Assembly: GCA_007123395.1 (NCBI GenBank)
Contig: SKLD01000510.1
Span: 1 to 38,173 of the forward strand
DNA length: 38,173 nucleotides
Source: Opitutales bacterium
GTDB lineage: Bacteria; Verrucomicrobiota; Verrucomicrobiia; Opitutales; Oceanipulchritudinaceae
Direction: 5' to 3'
The position numbers and the translations under genes were made by a program. The notes beneath the pieces were generated by a model, which had not been told where the DNA came from, ran no database searches, and saw only the letters and a list, made by a program, of their open reading frames with translations. Position 1 is the first letter of the stretch. The number at the start of each line of letters is the position of its first letter. Below are positions 31,393 to 38,173 of this stretch, one piece after another.

Positions 31393-31492
31393 CGGCTGTG
31401 CGCGGAAATTACAGAAAAAGGGCCAAAGTAGACCTCGCCCTACCCGACGCAAGATGTTTTTTGGAAATCTTCAACGGGCCGCCGCACAGCCG
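31393..31492 (-). promoter_or_regulatory. Inverted repeat in the rpsL leader
   Basis: On the transcribed strand, cggctgtgcggcgg (31479-31492) can pair with ccgcgcacagccg (31393-31405): nine perfect pairs plus four more past a bulge. The loop is about 73 nt. The downstream arm ends 5 nt before the rpsL start codon, so pairing would cover the ribosome landing site. A regulatory role is inferred, not shown. The remaining 31493-31794 contains no gene or clear promoter that I can support. Confidence 0.4.
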
Positions 31493-31794
31493 AAAAACCG
31501 CCGCCCCCCCCTGCGGCGAACTTGTTTGAGTCAGGTTTCAACGAGCCGGTCACGATAAGCGTACATCGGAAAGTAGGTGCGAGACCTTGTGTCCGCACCA
31601 CGACCTCGCCGGGACCGCGCCCCGCCAACCGCCCGCGTACGATACCACAGGCAACTACCCCAACCCCCGCAACCCACACCCCGCCCGACCTCCGACCCAA
31701 GGTCCGGCAGCTACGGCGCACCAACCGGTGAACGCCAATGCCGTTGGCTACAGCCGCACACCGCGCGAGCGAAGCCCGCCGAGGAGTGCCTGTG

Positions 31795-32448
31795 ATGCTT
31801 CGCCGCCTTGAAGAGACCGTTCAGCAGACCCAATTTCCGAAGTTCGATCCGGCGCTGGGGTCGCTCCAAAGGGTCGAGATCATCGTCACCCTGAGTTGAG
31901 ATGTCTCCGTGGAGTTGCAGGTTGTCGCCGTAGACAACGATGACCCGAATACGTCCCACGCGGTTGAGTTCGATACATTCGACAATCCGTTGTCCTTCGG
32001 ATTGTATTACGAGGAGACCCCGATCATAGCATTCTTCAACCCCCTTTCCGGGATCGTCACTGCCATCTCGAACGAAGACGTGAACATCGACCTAGCCGTC
32101 GAAGGGCTGGATTCCTCCGATCTCAGCGAAAGCATCGATTCCGACGTTTTCTCCGGTTTTCTCTCCGAGACGGTCACCGTCTACGATGCATCCAATGGAA
32201 CCAATCTCGTCTCCCTCGACGACTTTGTCGGCGACGGTGATGTCACCGCGCTCTTTGCCGGCATGTCTTTGCCCTTCTCCGGCAACTTCGTTCTGGACAA
32301 TGTGAGCGAGGCCGCAACGTGGGTGGACGCTGCCCTCGATGGCTGGATCGAGGTCCAATACGTCATCCCCGAAAGCCGCCACCTCGGCGCCGCCCTCGCC
32401 CTCGCCGCCCTCGCCCTCCTGCTGGTGCGCCGGCGCAGGCGATTGTGA
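31795..32448 (+). pseudogene. Decayed choice-of-anchor / PEP-CTERM-like surface protein
   Basis: One continuous plus-strand frame reads FPKFDPALGSLQRVEIIVTLS, then a TGA at 31897-31899, then DVSVELQVVAVDNDDP and on to a C-terminus with a PEP-CTERM-like sorting tail: IPES, a hydrophobic LAALALLLV helix, then RRRRRL. The KFDPALGSL start is characteristic of choice-of-anchor E type domains in planctomycete/verrucomicrobial surface proteins. The frame lacks a signal peptide: upstream of 31795 there is only MLRRLEETVQQTQ, preceded by a stop at 31729. Both the missing N-terminus and the internal stop point to a pseudogene. A GTG at 31909 could in principle start a shorter protein, but that would lack secretion signals. 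Confidence 0.7.
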
Positions 32449-32468
32449 CACAGACATTCGTGTCTGTG
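32449..32468 (+). terminator. Perfect hairpin directly after the surface-protein remnant
   Basis: cacagaca-TTCG-tgtctgtg is an 8-bp perfect stem with a TTCG tetraloop, beginning at the base after the TGA stop. No T tract follows, so it could be a weak terminator, a 3'-end stabiliser or another palindromic repeat. Confidence 0.5.
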
Positions 32469-32518
32469 CCTCGGCGAGCTTTGTCCAAAACCACCCCCCT
32501 CTCGCCGGGCGGCCAAAC

Positions 32519-32544
32519 GTAGGCGGGCTGATTCATCGCCCGCC
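32519..32544 (+). repeat. REP-like element (GTAG + hairpin), left half of inverted pair
   Basis: A GTAG head is followed by the ggcgggc/gcccgcc stem with a 9-nt loop (tgattcatc). It faces the element at 32616-32641, which has its GTAG head on the minus strand, giving a BIME-like inverted pair between the remnant gene and the HAD gene. Confidence 0.6.
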
Positions 32545-32615
32545 AGCAGGGCCCTCCCGAAAGCCAGGAACGCCCGCCGCAGCCCGCGACGCGCGCCGCC
32601 CCCGCCCGCTCCTGG

Positions 32616-32641
32616 GTCCGGGGATAAATCATCCGGACTAC
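32616..32641 (-). repeat. REP-like element (GTAG + hairpin), right half of inverted pair
   Basis: On the minus strand a GTAG head overlaps a gtccgg/ccggac stem with an atgatttatcc loop. It lies just downstream of the HAD gene stop codon (32680) in the direction of transcription. Confidence 0.6.
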
Positions 32642-32679
32642 GCTTCCACACTGTTCCAAAGCTCCTCTGCACGCCCCCC

Positions 32680-33342
32680 TCACGCCGCGCGCAGGGCGCG
32701 TGCGAGGACGGCGAGGGACTCGACGACGGGGGCACCGGTGGCTTCGAGGCGGGCGCGGCCGTGGTGGCCGTCGGCGAGGAGGATGCAGTCGAGCCCGAGG
32801 GCATGGGCCACTTCGAAGTCATGCACGGTGTCGCCGATGAGAACGCACTCGCCGGGGGCGGTGCCGAGGGCACGCATGAGTTCACGCCCGCGCTCCAGCT
32901 TGCCTGTTGCGTGGATGGTATCGATGCCGTTGAGGGAGGCGAAGTAGCTCGCAATGCCGAAGCGCCCGACGGCCAGTTCAAGGAGATCCTGGCGGCTGGC
33001 GCTGAGGACGGACATGGCGGCGCCGCGCCCGTGCAAGGCTCGCAGCACATCTTCCACCCCTTCCCGCAGGGAGCATTCGCCGAAGCGCTCGTGGTAGCCC
33101 GCGATAAACCGCTCAGAGATCACGTTGAACGGCTCCGGATCGGTGGGGAGGCCGATGCGCTCGTAGTAGCGCACGACGGGAAAGTCGAAGTGCTCGCGGT
33201 AGCTCTGTAGCGTCACGGCGGGCAGCCCGAGGGGCCGGAGGATGCCGTTGACGACCTCGACGCACAGCCATGCGTCGTCGAGGAGCGTGCCGTTCCAGTC
33301 CCAGAGGATGTGGCGGCGGTGAAGAAGATTACCCGGGTACAT
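32680..33342 (-). CDS. HAD-superfamily phosphatase (phosphoglycolate-phosphatase-like)
   Basis: This is a haloacid-dehalogenase-fold hydrolase of the Gph/PGP type, probably acting on a small phosphorylated metabolite; the substrate is unknown. It is 220 aa from the ATG at 33342, 20 nt after the RNase gene. Motif I is WDWNGTLLDD, with nucleophile D15, N17 where most phosphatases have the second Asp, and T19. Motif II is VLSAS (S114), motif III is K148 in TGKLERG, and motif IV is GDTVHDFEVA (D171, D175). A helical cap spans about residues 25-95. The DWNGT form is a recurring subfamily. Confidence 0.9.
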   Translation of the reverse strand: MYPGNLLHRRHILWDWNGTLLDDAWLCVEVVNGILRPLGLPAVTLQSYREHFDFPVVRYYERIGLPTDPEPFNVISERFIAGYHERFGECSLREGVEDVLRALHGRGAAMSVLSASRQDLLELAVGRFGIASYFASLNGIDTIHATGKLERGRELMRALGTAPGECVLIGDTVHDFEVAHALGLDCILLADGHHGRARLEATGAPVVESLAVLARALRAA

Positions 33343-33362
33343 AGGGTGCGCGTCGGTCGCCG

Positions 33363-35108
33363 TCAGCGCAATTCCTGGCTGGTCATGACATCGACGATTT
33401 TGAAGTTCTCGACATGGTAGGCCGGATCGGCCCGGAAGCTGAGCTTCACGTGGTATGTGGACTCGATGTCGACGAGCACCTCCTCGTCTTCGTGGCGCAG
33501 GCGTTCGAGGGCGTGCGGGTGGCAGAAGATACGCAGCCAATACGGCTCGCTCTGGCTCTCGATCTGCGGCTTGAGGCGGCGGATGACGCTCGTGAGGCGG
33601 CGCTGGATCTCCACGCTCATGGTGCGCGCGCTCTTTACCGTGCCGCGCCCCGTGCAATACGGGCAGGTGCTGTAGAGTCCGCTGGAGACCGACTCCTTGT
33701 GCCGCTGGCGCGTCATCTGCATGATGCCGAGCTGGGAGATGGGTAGGATGTGGCTCTTCGCCTTGTCCGACTCCATTTCCTGCTTCATGCGGCGGTGAAC
33801 GGCGTTGCGGTCCTTGCGCTGCTTCATGTCGATGAAGTCGATGATGATGAGTCCGCCGATATTGCGCAGGCGGATTTGCCGGGCGATCTCGGAAGCCGCC
33901 TCGAGGTTCACCTGGAGGATGAAGTTGTCCTTCTCGTTCTTGTTCTTGTGCGCGCCGGTGTTGACGTCGACGGCGACGAGAGCCTCGGTCTCTTCGATGA
34001 CGACCTCGCCCCCGCTGGGCAGGGGCACCTTACGCTGGAAGGTCTGCTCGATCTGGCGCTCGATATTGAAGCGCTCGAAGATGGGAATGTTTTCCTTGAA
34101 GATGGCGATCTTGCCGCGGCTGCGCTTGGAGACGCGCTCGACGAGATCCATCATGCGGTTGCCGTCGGCCTCGTCGTCGATGAGAACGCGGTCGACGGTT
34201 TCGGTGAGGAAGTCGCGCACCGTGCGCTCGATGATGTCGGGCTCGGTATAAAGGCAGGCGGGCTGCTTGGTCTTGCCCATGCGCTCCTGGATTTCGCGCC
34301 ACTGGTTCAGGAGGATGGTAAGGTCGCGCACGAAGTAGGTCCACCGCTTGCCCTCGCCCGCCGTGCGGATGATCACGCCCATGCCTTCGGGTATGGAGAG
34401 CTTGCGCAGGATGTCCTTGAGGCGCTTACGCTCCTTGTCGTCCTCGATCTTGCGCGAGACGCCGCACTGCCCGCCGTGCGGCATAAGCACAAGGAAGCGG
34501 CCCGGCAGGGCGATGTTGGTTGTTGTGCGCGGGCCCTTTGTGCCGATGGTGCCCTTGGTCACTTGGAGAACGATCTCCGACCCGACGGGATAGAGGTTGG
34601 GGATGTCCTTGAGCGTAATCTTCTCCTTCTTCTTTTTCTGCGCGTCGCTGCGGGTGTCTCGCACGTATTCGATGGAGCTGTCGGAGTCGGCGCCGGGAAG
34701 AATGTCCCAGTAGTGCAAAAAGGCGTTTTTGGGAAGACCGATGTCGACGAAGGCCGCCTTTAGGCCCGGCTCAAGGTTTTGGATCTTACCCTTGAAGATG
34801 GCACCGACGAGGCGGTCGTCGCCCGCGCGCTCGAGGTCGAACTTTTCGAGGATGCCGTTGTTGAGGACGGCAACGCGCTTCTCAAGCGGCTCCGAGTTGA
34901 TGATGATCTCGCGGTAGGGCTCGTTCTCACGCCGCATGCGGGCGGCGATACGCTGGATGAGGGGGCGCTTCTTGGCGCGCTCTTCGGCGTCGTGTTCGAG
35001 TTTTTCGGGATCGAGATCCTCAATGGGCCGCTCCTGCGGCGGATGTTTAAGCTCTGCTTCCTGATCGTCCGAGAGCTGCTGTGTGGGAATGTTGTCCGAT
35101 GGATTCAT
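33363..35108 (-). CDS. rng: Ribonuclease G/E family endoribonuclease
   Basis: This is an endoribonuclease of the RNase E/G family that initiates mRNA decay and matures rRNA. From the ATG at 35108 it has 581 aa. A ~70-residue charged N-terminal extension precedes the S1 domain (EKRVAVLNNGILEKFDL, then GLKAAFVDIGLPKNAFLH). The catalytic Mg ligands are D381 in LVAVDVNTG and D424 in IIIDFIDM. The zinc-link CPYC (C482, C485) sits in YSTCPYCTGRGTV. No long C-terminal degradosome scaffold is present, so it resembles RNase G in layout. A GTG at 35222, directly after the rodA stop with GGAG at good spacing, would add 38 mostly Arg-rich residues and is a real alternative start. Confidence 0.93.
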   Translation of the reverse strand: MNPSDNIPTQQLSDDQEAELKHPPQERPIEDLDPEKLEHDAEERAKKRPLIQRIAARMRRENEPYREIIINSEPLEKRVAVLNNGILEKFDLERAGDDRLVGAIFKGKIQNLEPGLKAAFVDIGLPKNAFLHYWDILPGADSDSSIEYVRDTRSDAQKKKKEKITLKDIPNLYPVGSEIVLQVTKGTIGTKGPRTTTNIALPGRFLVLMPHGGQCGVSRKIEDDKERKRLKDILRKLSIPEGMGVIIRTAGEGKRWTYFVRDLTILLNQWREIQERMGKTKQPACLYTEPDIIERTVRDFLTETVDRVLIDDEADGNRMMDLVERVSKRSRGKIAIFKENIPIFERFNIERQIEQTFQRKVPLPSGGEVVIEETEALVAVDVNTGAHKNKNEKDNFILQVNLEAASEIARQIRLRNIGGLIIIDFIDMKQRKDRNAVHRRMKQEMESDKAKSHILPISQLGIMQMTRQRHKESVSSGLYSTCPYCTGRGTVKSARTMSVEIQRRLTSVIRRLKPQIESQSEPYWLRIFCHPHALERLRHEDEEVLVDIESTYHVKLSFRADPAYHVENFKIVDVMTSQELR

Positions 35109-35222
35109 GTTGGTAGGGACCGATGTATGGTTGATCGGGCTCTCCATTCCGGGATTCGTGCGGCTGTAACCGCGTCCGCGCGCACGCGCTCGGGACACGG
35201 GGCAAAGGCTGCGTCGCGACAC

Positions 35223-36494
35223 TCATTGAAACTCCCTCCGGTGTCGGTGAACGCTTTGGACAATGCCCTGAAGAATACAGCAGCTCAAAATGAAAGAGCC
35301 TCCGTAACTGACAAACGGCAGAGGCAAACCCGTGATGGGTGCGATCCCGATGGTCATGCCGATATTGATGAAGACATGCACGAGGAAAACCATCGTCACG
35401 CCTATACACAGGAGCATACCAAAACGGTCGCGCGCGATTCCGGCAATCCGAACCCCGTTGCCCAGTAGAACCGCGTATAGCCCGATCACGAGCATTCCGC
35501 CGAGAAAACCTTTTTCCTCCGCCAGGACGGCGAAGATGAAATCATTGTGGGCAACCGACCGGGGCAGATAGCCTAGCCGCGCCTGCAAACCTTCGCCCCA
35601 GCCCTTGCCGAGAAATCCCCCCGTGCCCACCGCCTGCTGCGCCTGGATGGCGTTCCAAGCTGAGCCAGTTCCGCGGGGATCGACCACCTCCGGCGCAACG
35701 AAAGTCATGATGCGCTCGCGCTGGTAGTCCCGCAGCCCCGGGACCCAAGATTCCTTCTGGTAGAGGTTGCGCGCCTCCAGCGCCGTGAGCTGGTTGGCTT
35801 CCAGAAAACCCGCGTAGCGATAGAGATCGACCGTGAGCACCGTTCCAAGCAACACCACCACCCCGAAAAACGCGTAAAAGTAGCGCTCGGATAGCTTGGA
35901 AACATATAAAAGGGCCAGGACCATAGGAGGGATGATTAGAGAAGACCCTAGGTCCGGTTGGAGCAAAATCAAGAATATTGGCAAGGCTGTGATACCCATT
36001 ACCTTAAGTAACACCCACACCGATTCCCGCAGATTCCGCAACTCCGAGCGCGCGAGAATGCTCGATACCATGATGAGCGTCCCGATCTTCGCCGCCTCCG
36101 AGGGCTGGAAACTGAAAAGACCGAAATTCAACCAGCGCCGAGCCCCCTCGCGCACGTCCCCGAAGGCCAGCACCGCCATGAGAAGCAGAAGCGCTCCAAG
36201 ATAGCACCAGAGGGCGTTTTCGAGGAAAATCTTGTAGTCGATCCGAGAGACCACGACATACACCACGCCGCCGATGACGATCCACACCAACTGCCGCGAC
36301 CAGAAGGAACTCGCCGCATACGCCTGCGACGAATAGATGAAAAACACACCGATCACCGCCAACAGAACCATACACACCGGCCCGATCCAATCCGTCCGGC
36401 CGGAGCGTGTGCGGTCGATGATCCGGCGCGTCGTGTCGAGCAGACGCGCACTGTCGAGCCGCCGGCGCGCATGCATGCGGCGCGCACGGATCAT
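35223..36494 (-). CDS. rodA: Rod-shape peptidoglycan glycosyltransferase RodA
   Basis: RodA is the SEDS-family transglycosylase of the elongasome; it polymerises lipid II with a class B PBP. From the ATG at 36494, preceded by GAGG at 8 nt, it has 423 aa. A basic cytoplasmic N-terminus leads to about ten transmembrane helices. SEDS landmarks are FQPSEAAKIG, LLQPDLGSSLIIPP (with the conserved Asp), GTGGFLGKGWGEGLQARLGY, HNDFIFAVLAEEKGFLG, and the C-terminal GLPLPFVSYGGSFIL. The GKGW...LPRSVAHNDFIF pattern favours RodA over FtsW. A longer start at 36584 is possible. The RNase gene follows at once. No mreBCD or mrdA is within the window. Confidence 0.95.
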   Translation of the reverse strand: MIRARRMHARRRLDSARLLDTTRRIIDRTRSGRTDWIGPVCMVLLAVIGVFFIYSSQAYAASSFWSRQLVWIVIGGVVYVVVSRIDYKIFLENALWCYLGALLLLMAVLAFGDVREGARRWLNFGLFSFQPSEAAKIGTLIMVSSILARSELRNLRESVWVLLKVMGITALPIFLILLQPDLGSSLIIPPMVLALLYVSKLSERYFYAFFGVVVLLGTVLTVDLYRYAGFLEANQLTALEARNLYQKESWVPGLRDYQRERIMTFVAPEVVDPRGTGSAWNAIQAQQAVGTGGFLGKGWGEGLQARLGYLPRSVAHNDFIFAVLAEEKGFLGGMLVIGLYAVLLGNGVRIAGIARDRFGMLLCIGVTMVFLVHVFINIGMTIGIAPITGLPLPFVSYGGSFILSCCILQGIVQSVHRHRREFQ

Positions 36495-36704
36495 CGCGCC
36501 GGCCTCGCTCTCCCTGACATGGACATTGCTTGGATATGGGTGAAAAACCGTGTCGGCGGCCCGGGGCCGGAAGGCATCCGTCATGACCCTCCGCTCTCCG
36601 GGCGCTTGCCTGAAGCCTTTGACCCTGCACGCTCCCACCCGTTCAGCGCAAACGCGAAAACCGCGCCGCGCCAATGAAATCACTTCATAACAAAAAAACC
36701 GCCT

Positions 36705-37427
36705 GTGACAGAAAAACTCCTCACCGCCGCCGAACGCCTTGCTGACGCTGTCGACGCCTGCCGCTTCGCCGCACCCGTGCATACCGTCTACAACCCGCTG
36801 CGCTACGCATGGCCGACCCACCAAAAGTACATCCGCACCTACGGCGCCGCCCCCAAAAAAGTGGTCTTCCTCGGCATGAACCCCGGCCCGTGGGGCATGG
36901 CGCAGACGGGCGTACCCTTCGGAGAGATCCCCGCCGTGCGCGACTGGATGGGCATCGACACCGCCGTCGGCAAACCCCCGCGCGAACACCCCAAGCGCCC
37001 CATCGAGGGCTTCGCCTGCAAGCGCTCCGAGGTGAGCGGGCGGCGCCTATGGGGCCTCTTCGCCGAACGCTTCGGCTCGGCCGACGCCTTCTTCGCCGAC
37101 CAATTTGTCGCCAACTACTGCCCGCTCGTCTTCATGGCCGAATCCGGTGCCAACATCACTCCCGACAAACTCCCCGCCGCCGAGCGCGCCCCCCTCGAAG
37201 CCGCCTGCGACCGCCACCTCGCCGATCTCGCTGCCGCCCTCCAGCCCGCCTGGATCATCGGCGTCGGCGCCTTCGCCAGCCGCTGCGCCGCCCGCGTCGC
37301 CGAAGCGCATGGTCTCCGCGTCCGCATCGGCACCCTCCTCCATCCCAGCCCCGCCAGCCCCGTCGCCAATCGCGAGTGGCCTGAACGCCCCCTCCGCCAA
37401 ATGCGCGACCTTGGCCTCTGGCCATGA
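36705..37427 (+). CDS. SMUG1-type uracil-DNA glycosylase
   Basis: This is a base-excision repair enzyme of uracil-DNA glycosylase family 3 (SMUG1), removing uracil and oxidised pyrimidines from DNA. It is 240 aa from a GTG at 36705, the first start after an in-frame stop. Motif 1 reads GMNPGPWGMAQTGVPFGE with catalytic-type N59. The insertion motif HPKRPIEGFACKRSEVSG resembles the SMUG1 PKRP...SEVSG block. Motif 2 is HPSPASPVAN with H213. The match to the vertebrate-type motif is strikingly close; SMUG1 has been characterised in a few bacteria such as Geobacter. It is divergent from rodA, with a 210-nt spacer. Confidence 0.93.
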   Translation: MTEKLLTAAERLADAVDACRFAAPVHTVYNPLRYAWPTHQKYIRTYGAAPKKVVFLGMNPGPWGMAQTGVPFGEIPAVRDWMGIDTAVGKPPREHPKRPIEGFACKRSEVSGRRLWGLFAERFGSADAFFADQFVANYCPLVFMAESGANITPDKLPAAERAPLEAACDRHLADLAAALQPAWIIGVGAFASRCAARVAEAHGLRVRIGTLLHPSPASPVANREWPERPLRQMRDLGLWP

Positions 37428-37976
37428 CACCCCACTTTCTCCCAATCTTCCGTTCCCGATATCAACAAATATAACCATGAAATATATATGCAATAAACTT
37501 ATTTCTGAAATATTTAAATTTTACTCAACGATTTAATAAGTTTACTATTGGGATCATTTGCTTGGCGGGAGCACGGACACACCCCTTCAGTTCAAAATCG
37601 AGCTTCTCGAGCCGAGCATGTCATATGCAATGGCATCGATAATCAACCGCCTCCGATCTTCCATGCAACTTCACTGTTTATGCGGTTTGGCAGGCGGCGG
37701 AAGTTTCATTCTATGCTGTTCACCGGGCGCGCCAGGGATGTTGGCTCTTGGGAAACAGACGTGATCGAATGGCCTTCCGGCTCCCATCCGGCGAACACTC
37801 GATGCTAAGACGGAATCCAGATTAGACAGACACCCGAATGCCGCTGATCCAAACAACTAATGTCGGCCGGGCACCTTCCAGGCCTGTTTCCGGGCGACCC
37901 AACCCTCACCGACTGCGGGCGCGCAAACTTCGCTCCCGAGCGGAACCGACCGCCGGCGTGTTGCGATGAACCGGCC
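37428..37976. other. Gene-free interval with AT-rich island
   Basis: No supportable gene lies here. Positions 37455-37550 are strongly AT-rich (runs such as aaatatttaaattttac) in an otherwise GC-rich window. Small open frames (for example 37477-37536, 19 codons) lack ribosome sites or recognisable products. The right part (37560-37950) is of average composition without coding signal. Confidence 0.6.
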
Positions 37977-37980
37977 TTAC
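37952..37980 (-). repeat. REP-like stem-loop at the 3' end of the transposase gene
   Basis: On the minus strand GTAAG overlaps the transposase stop codon and is followed by a gccgg/ccggc stem with a 14-nt loop. The head is GTAA rather than GTAG, so the assignment is weak. RAYT genes are often flanked by REPs, which fits the position. Confidence 0.35.
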
Positions 37981-38173
37981 GATGTCTTAACCGGTGGCTT
38001 GGGGCGCAGCCACTGCCGCGCGCAGGCCAGACCGTCATCTTCGGCGGGCGACGGCACCGCCTTGGGTGCCCGCTTGCGCCGGAACCGCAGACCCTCCTCC
38101 CCGCGCAGCACCGCCTCCACAAAGGCTCTCGTCCCCAGCACCAGCCCTTCGCTGAACTGCCGCGTCTTGCGCA
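37977..38173 (-). CDS. C-terminal end of a REP-associated (RAYT/Y1) transposase, partial
   Basis: The minus-strand frame enters from the right edge and stops at 37977. The visible 65 residues include the segment FSEGLVLGTRAFVEAV, which matches the conserved tail of REP-associated tyrosine transposases (typically F-x-DG-x-hh-G-S/T-xx-FV). A basic RFRRKRAPKA stretch and a ~35-residue tail follow. The catalytic HUH and Tyr residues lie outside the window. RAYTs are single-copy domesticated IS200/IS605-like enzymes that act on REP hairpins. The many GTAG-headed hairpins elsewhere in the window support the call. Confidence 0.65.
   Translation of the reverse strand, partial: RKTRQFSEGLVLGTRAFVEAVLRGEEGLRFRRKRAPKAVPSPAEDDGLACARQWLRPKPPVKTS

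Noticed and set aside
31897..31899. In-frame TGA as a selenocysteine codon
   Set aside because: The surrounding domain has no redox motif, there is no SECIS-like stem right after it, and the frame also lacks its signal peptide, so a nonsense mutation in a dead gene is simpler.
37548..37808. 86-codon plus-strand frame after the SMUG1 gene
   Set aside because: No ribosome site, no recognisable motif and non-coding-like composition.
37805..38122. 105-codon minus-strand frame
   Set aside because: Arg/Cys-rich, no domain, and out of frame with the transposase tail that overlaps it.

Overview
The window is a GC-rich (roughly 60%) bacterial chromosome segment. It is dominated by the large conserved translation/transcription gene block, nearly all of it on the minus strand and read from right to left. 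The gene order, the protein sequences (RpoB, EF-Tu and RNase G/E style) and a decayed choice-of-anchor/PEP-CTERM-like surface protein suggest Verrucomicrobiota, probably an Opitutae-type lineage. That assignment is an inference from sequence flavour, not from a search.

Layout in the direction of transcription: (i) 36494-32680 holds rodA, an RNase G/E gene and a HAD phosphatase, forming a cell-shape/RNA-turnover operon. Divergent from rodA on the plus strand is a SMUG1-type uracil-DNA glycosylase (36705-37427), followed by an AT-rich island and the C-terminal end of a REP-associated (RAYT/Y1) transposase at the right edge. (ii) 31388-27930 is the str operon rpsL-rpsG-fusA-rpsJ. It ends with S10 rather than EF-Tu and closes with a good intrinsic terminator. 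(iii) 27659-15644 is the S10/spc block: rplC, rplD, rplW, rplB, rpsS, a small secreted protein of unknown function, rplV, rpsC, rplP, rpmC, rpsQ, rplN, rplX, rplE, rpsN, rpsH, rplF, rplR, rpsE, rplO, secY, map. rpmD (L30) is missing, and the usual alpha operon (rpsM-rpsK-rpsD-rpoA-rplQ) does not follow. (iv) 15643-14456 is gene-free and packed with REP-like hairpins, including a ~170-bp direct duplication. (v) 14455-12569 holds a GNAT acetyltransferase, an ExbD-like protein and a TonB-like membrane protein. (vi) 12421-1 holds tRNA-Thr(GGT), tuf, a terminator, tRNA-Trp(CCA), secE, nusG, rplK, rplA, rplJ, rplL, a hairpin, rpoB, and rpoC, which runs off the left edge.

Most genes act together: RNA polymerase core subunits, the NusG elongation factor, ribosomal proteins, the elongation factors EF-Tu and EF-G, the SecYE translocon, and Met-aminopeptidase for nascent chains. 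The unusual points are these. Ribosomal protein S5 carries a ~138-residue N-terminal extension (Pro/Ala/Glu-rich, then acidic, then Arg-Gly repeats). A signal-peptide protein is embedded between rpsS and rplV. RpoC lacks the Cys residues of its second zinc site. The tuf terminator sits a few bases from the tRNA-Trp 5' end. A family of GTAG-headed REP-like elements occurs in the same window as a RAYT transposase fragment.
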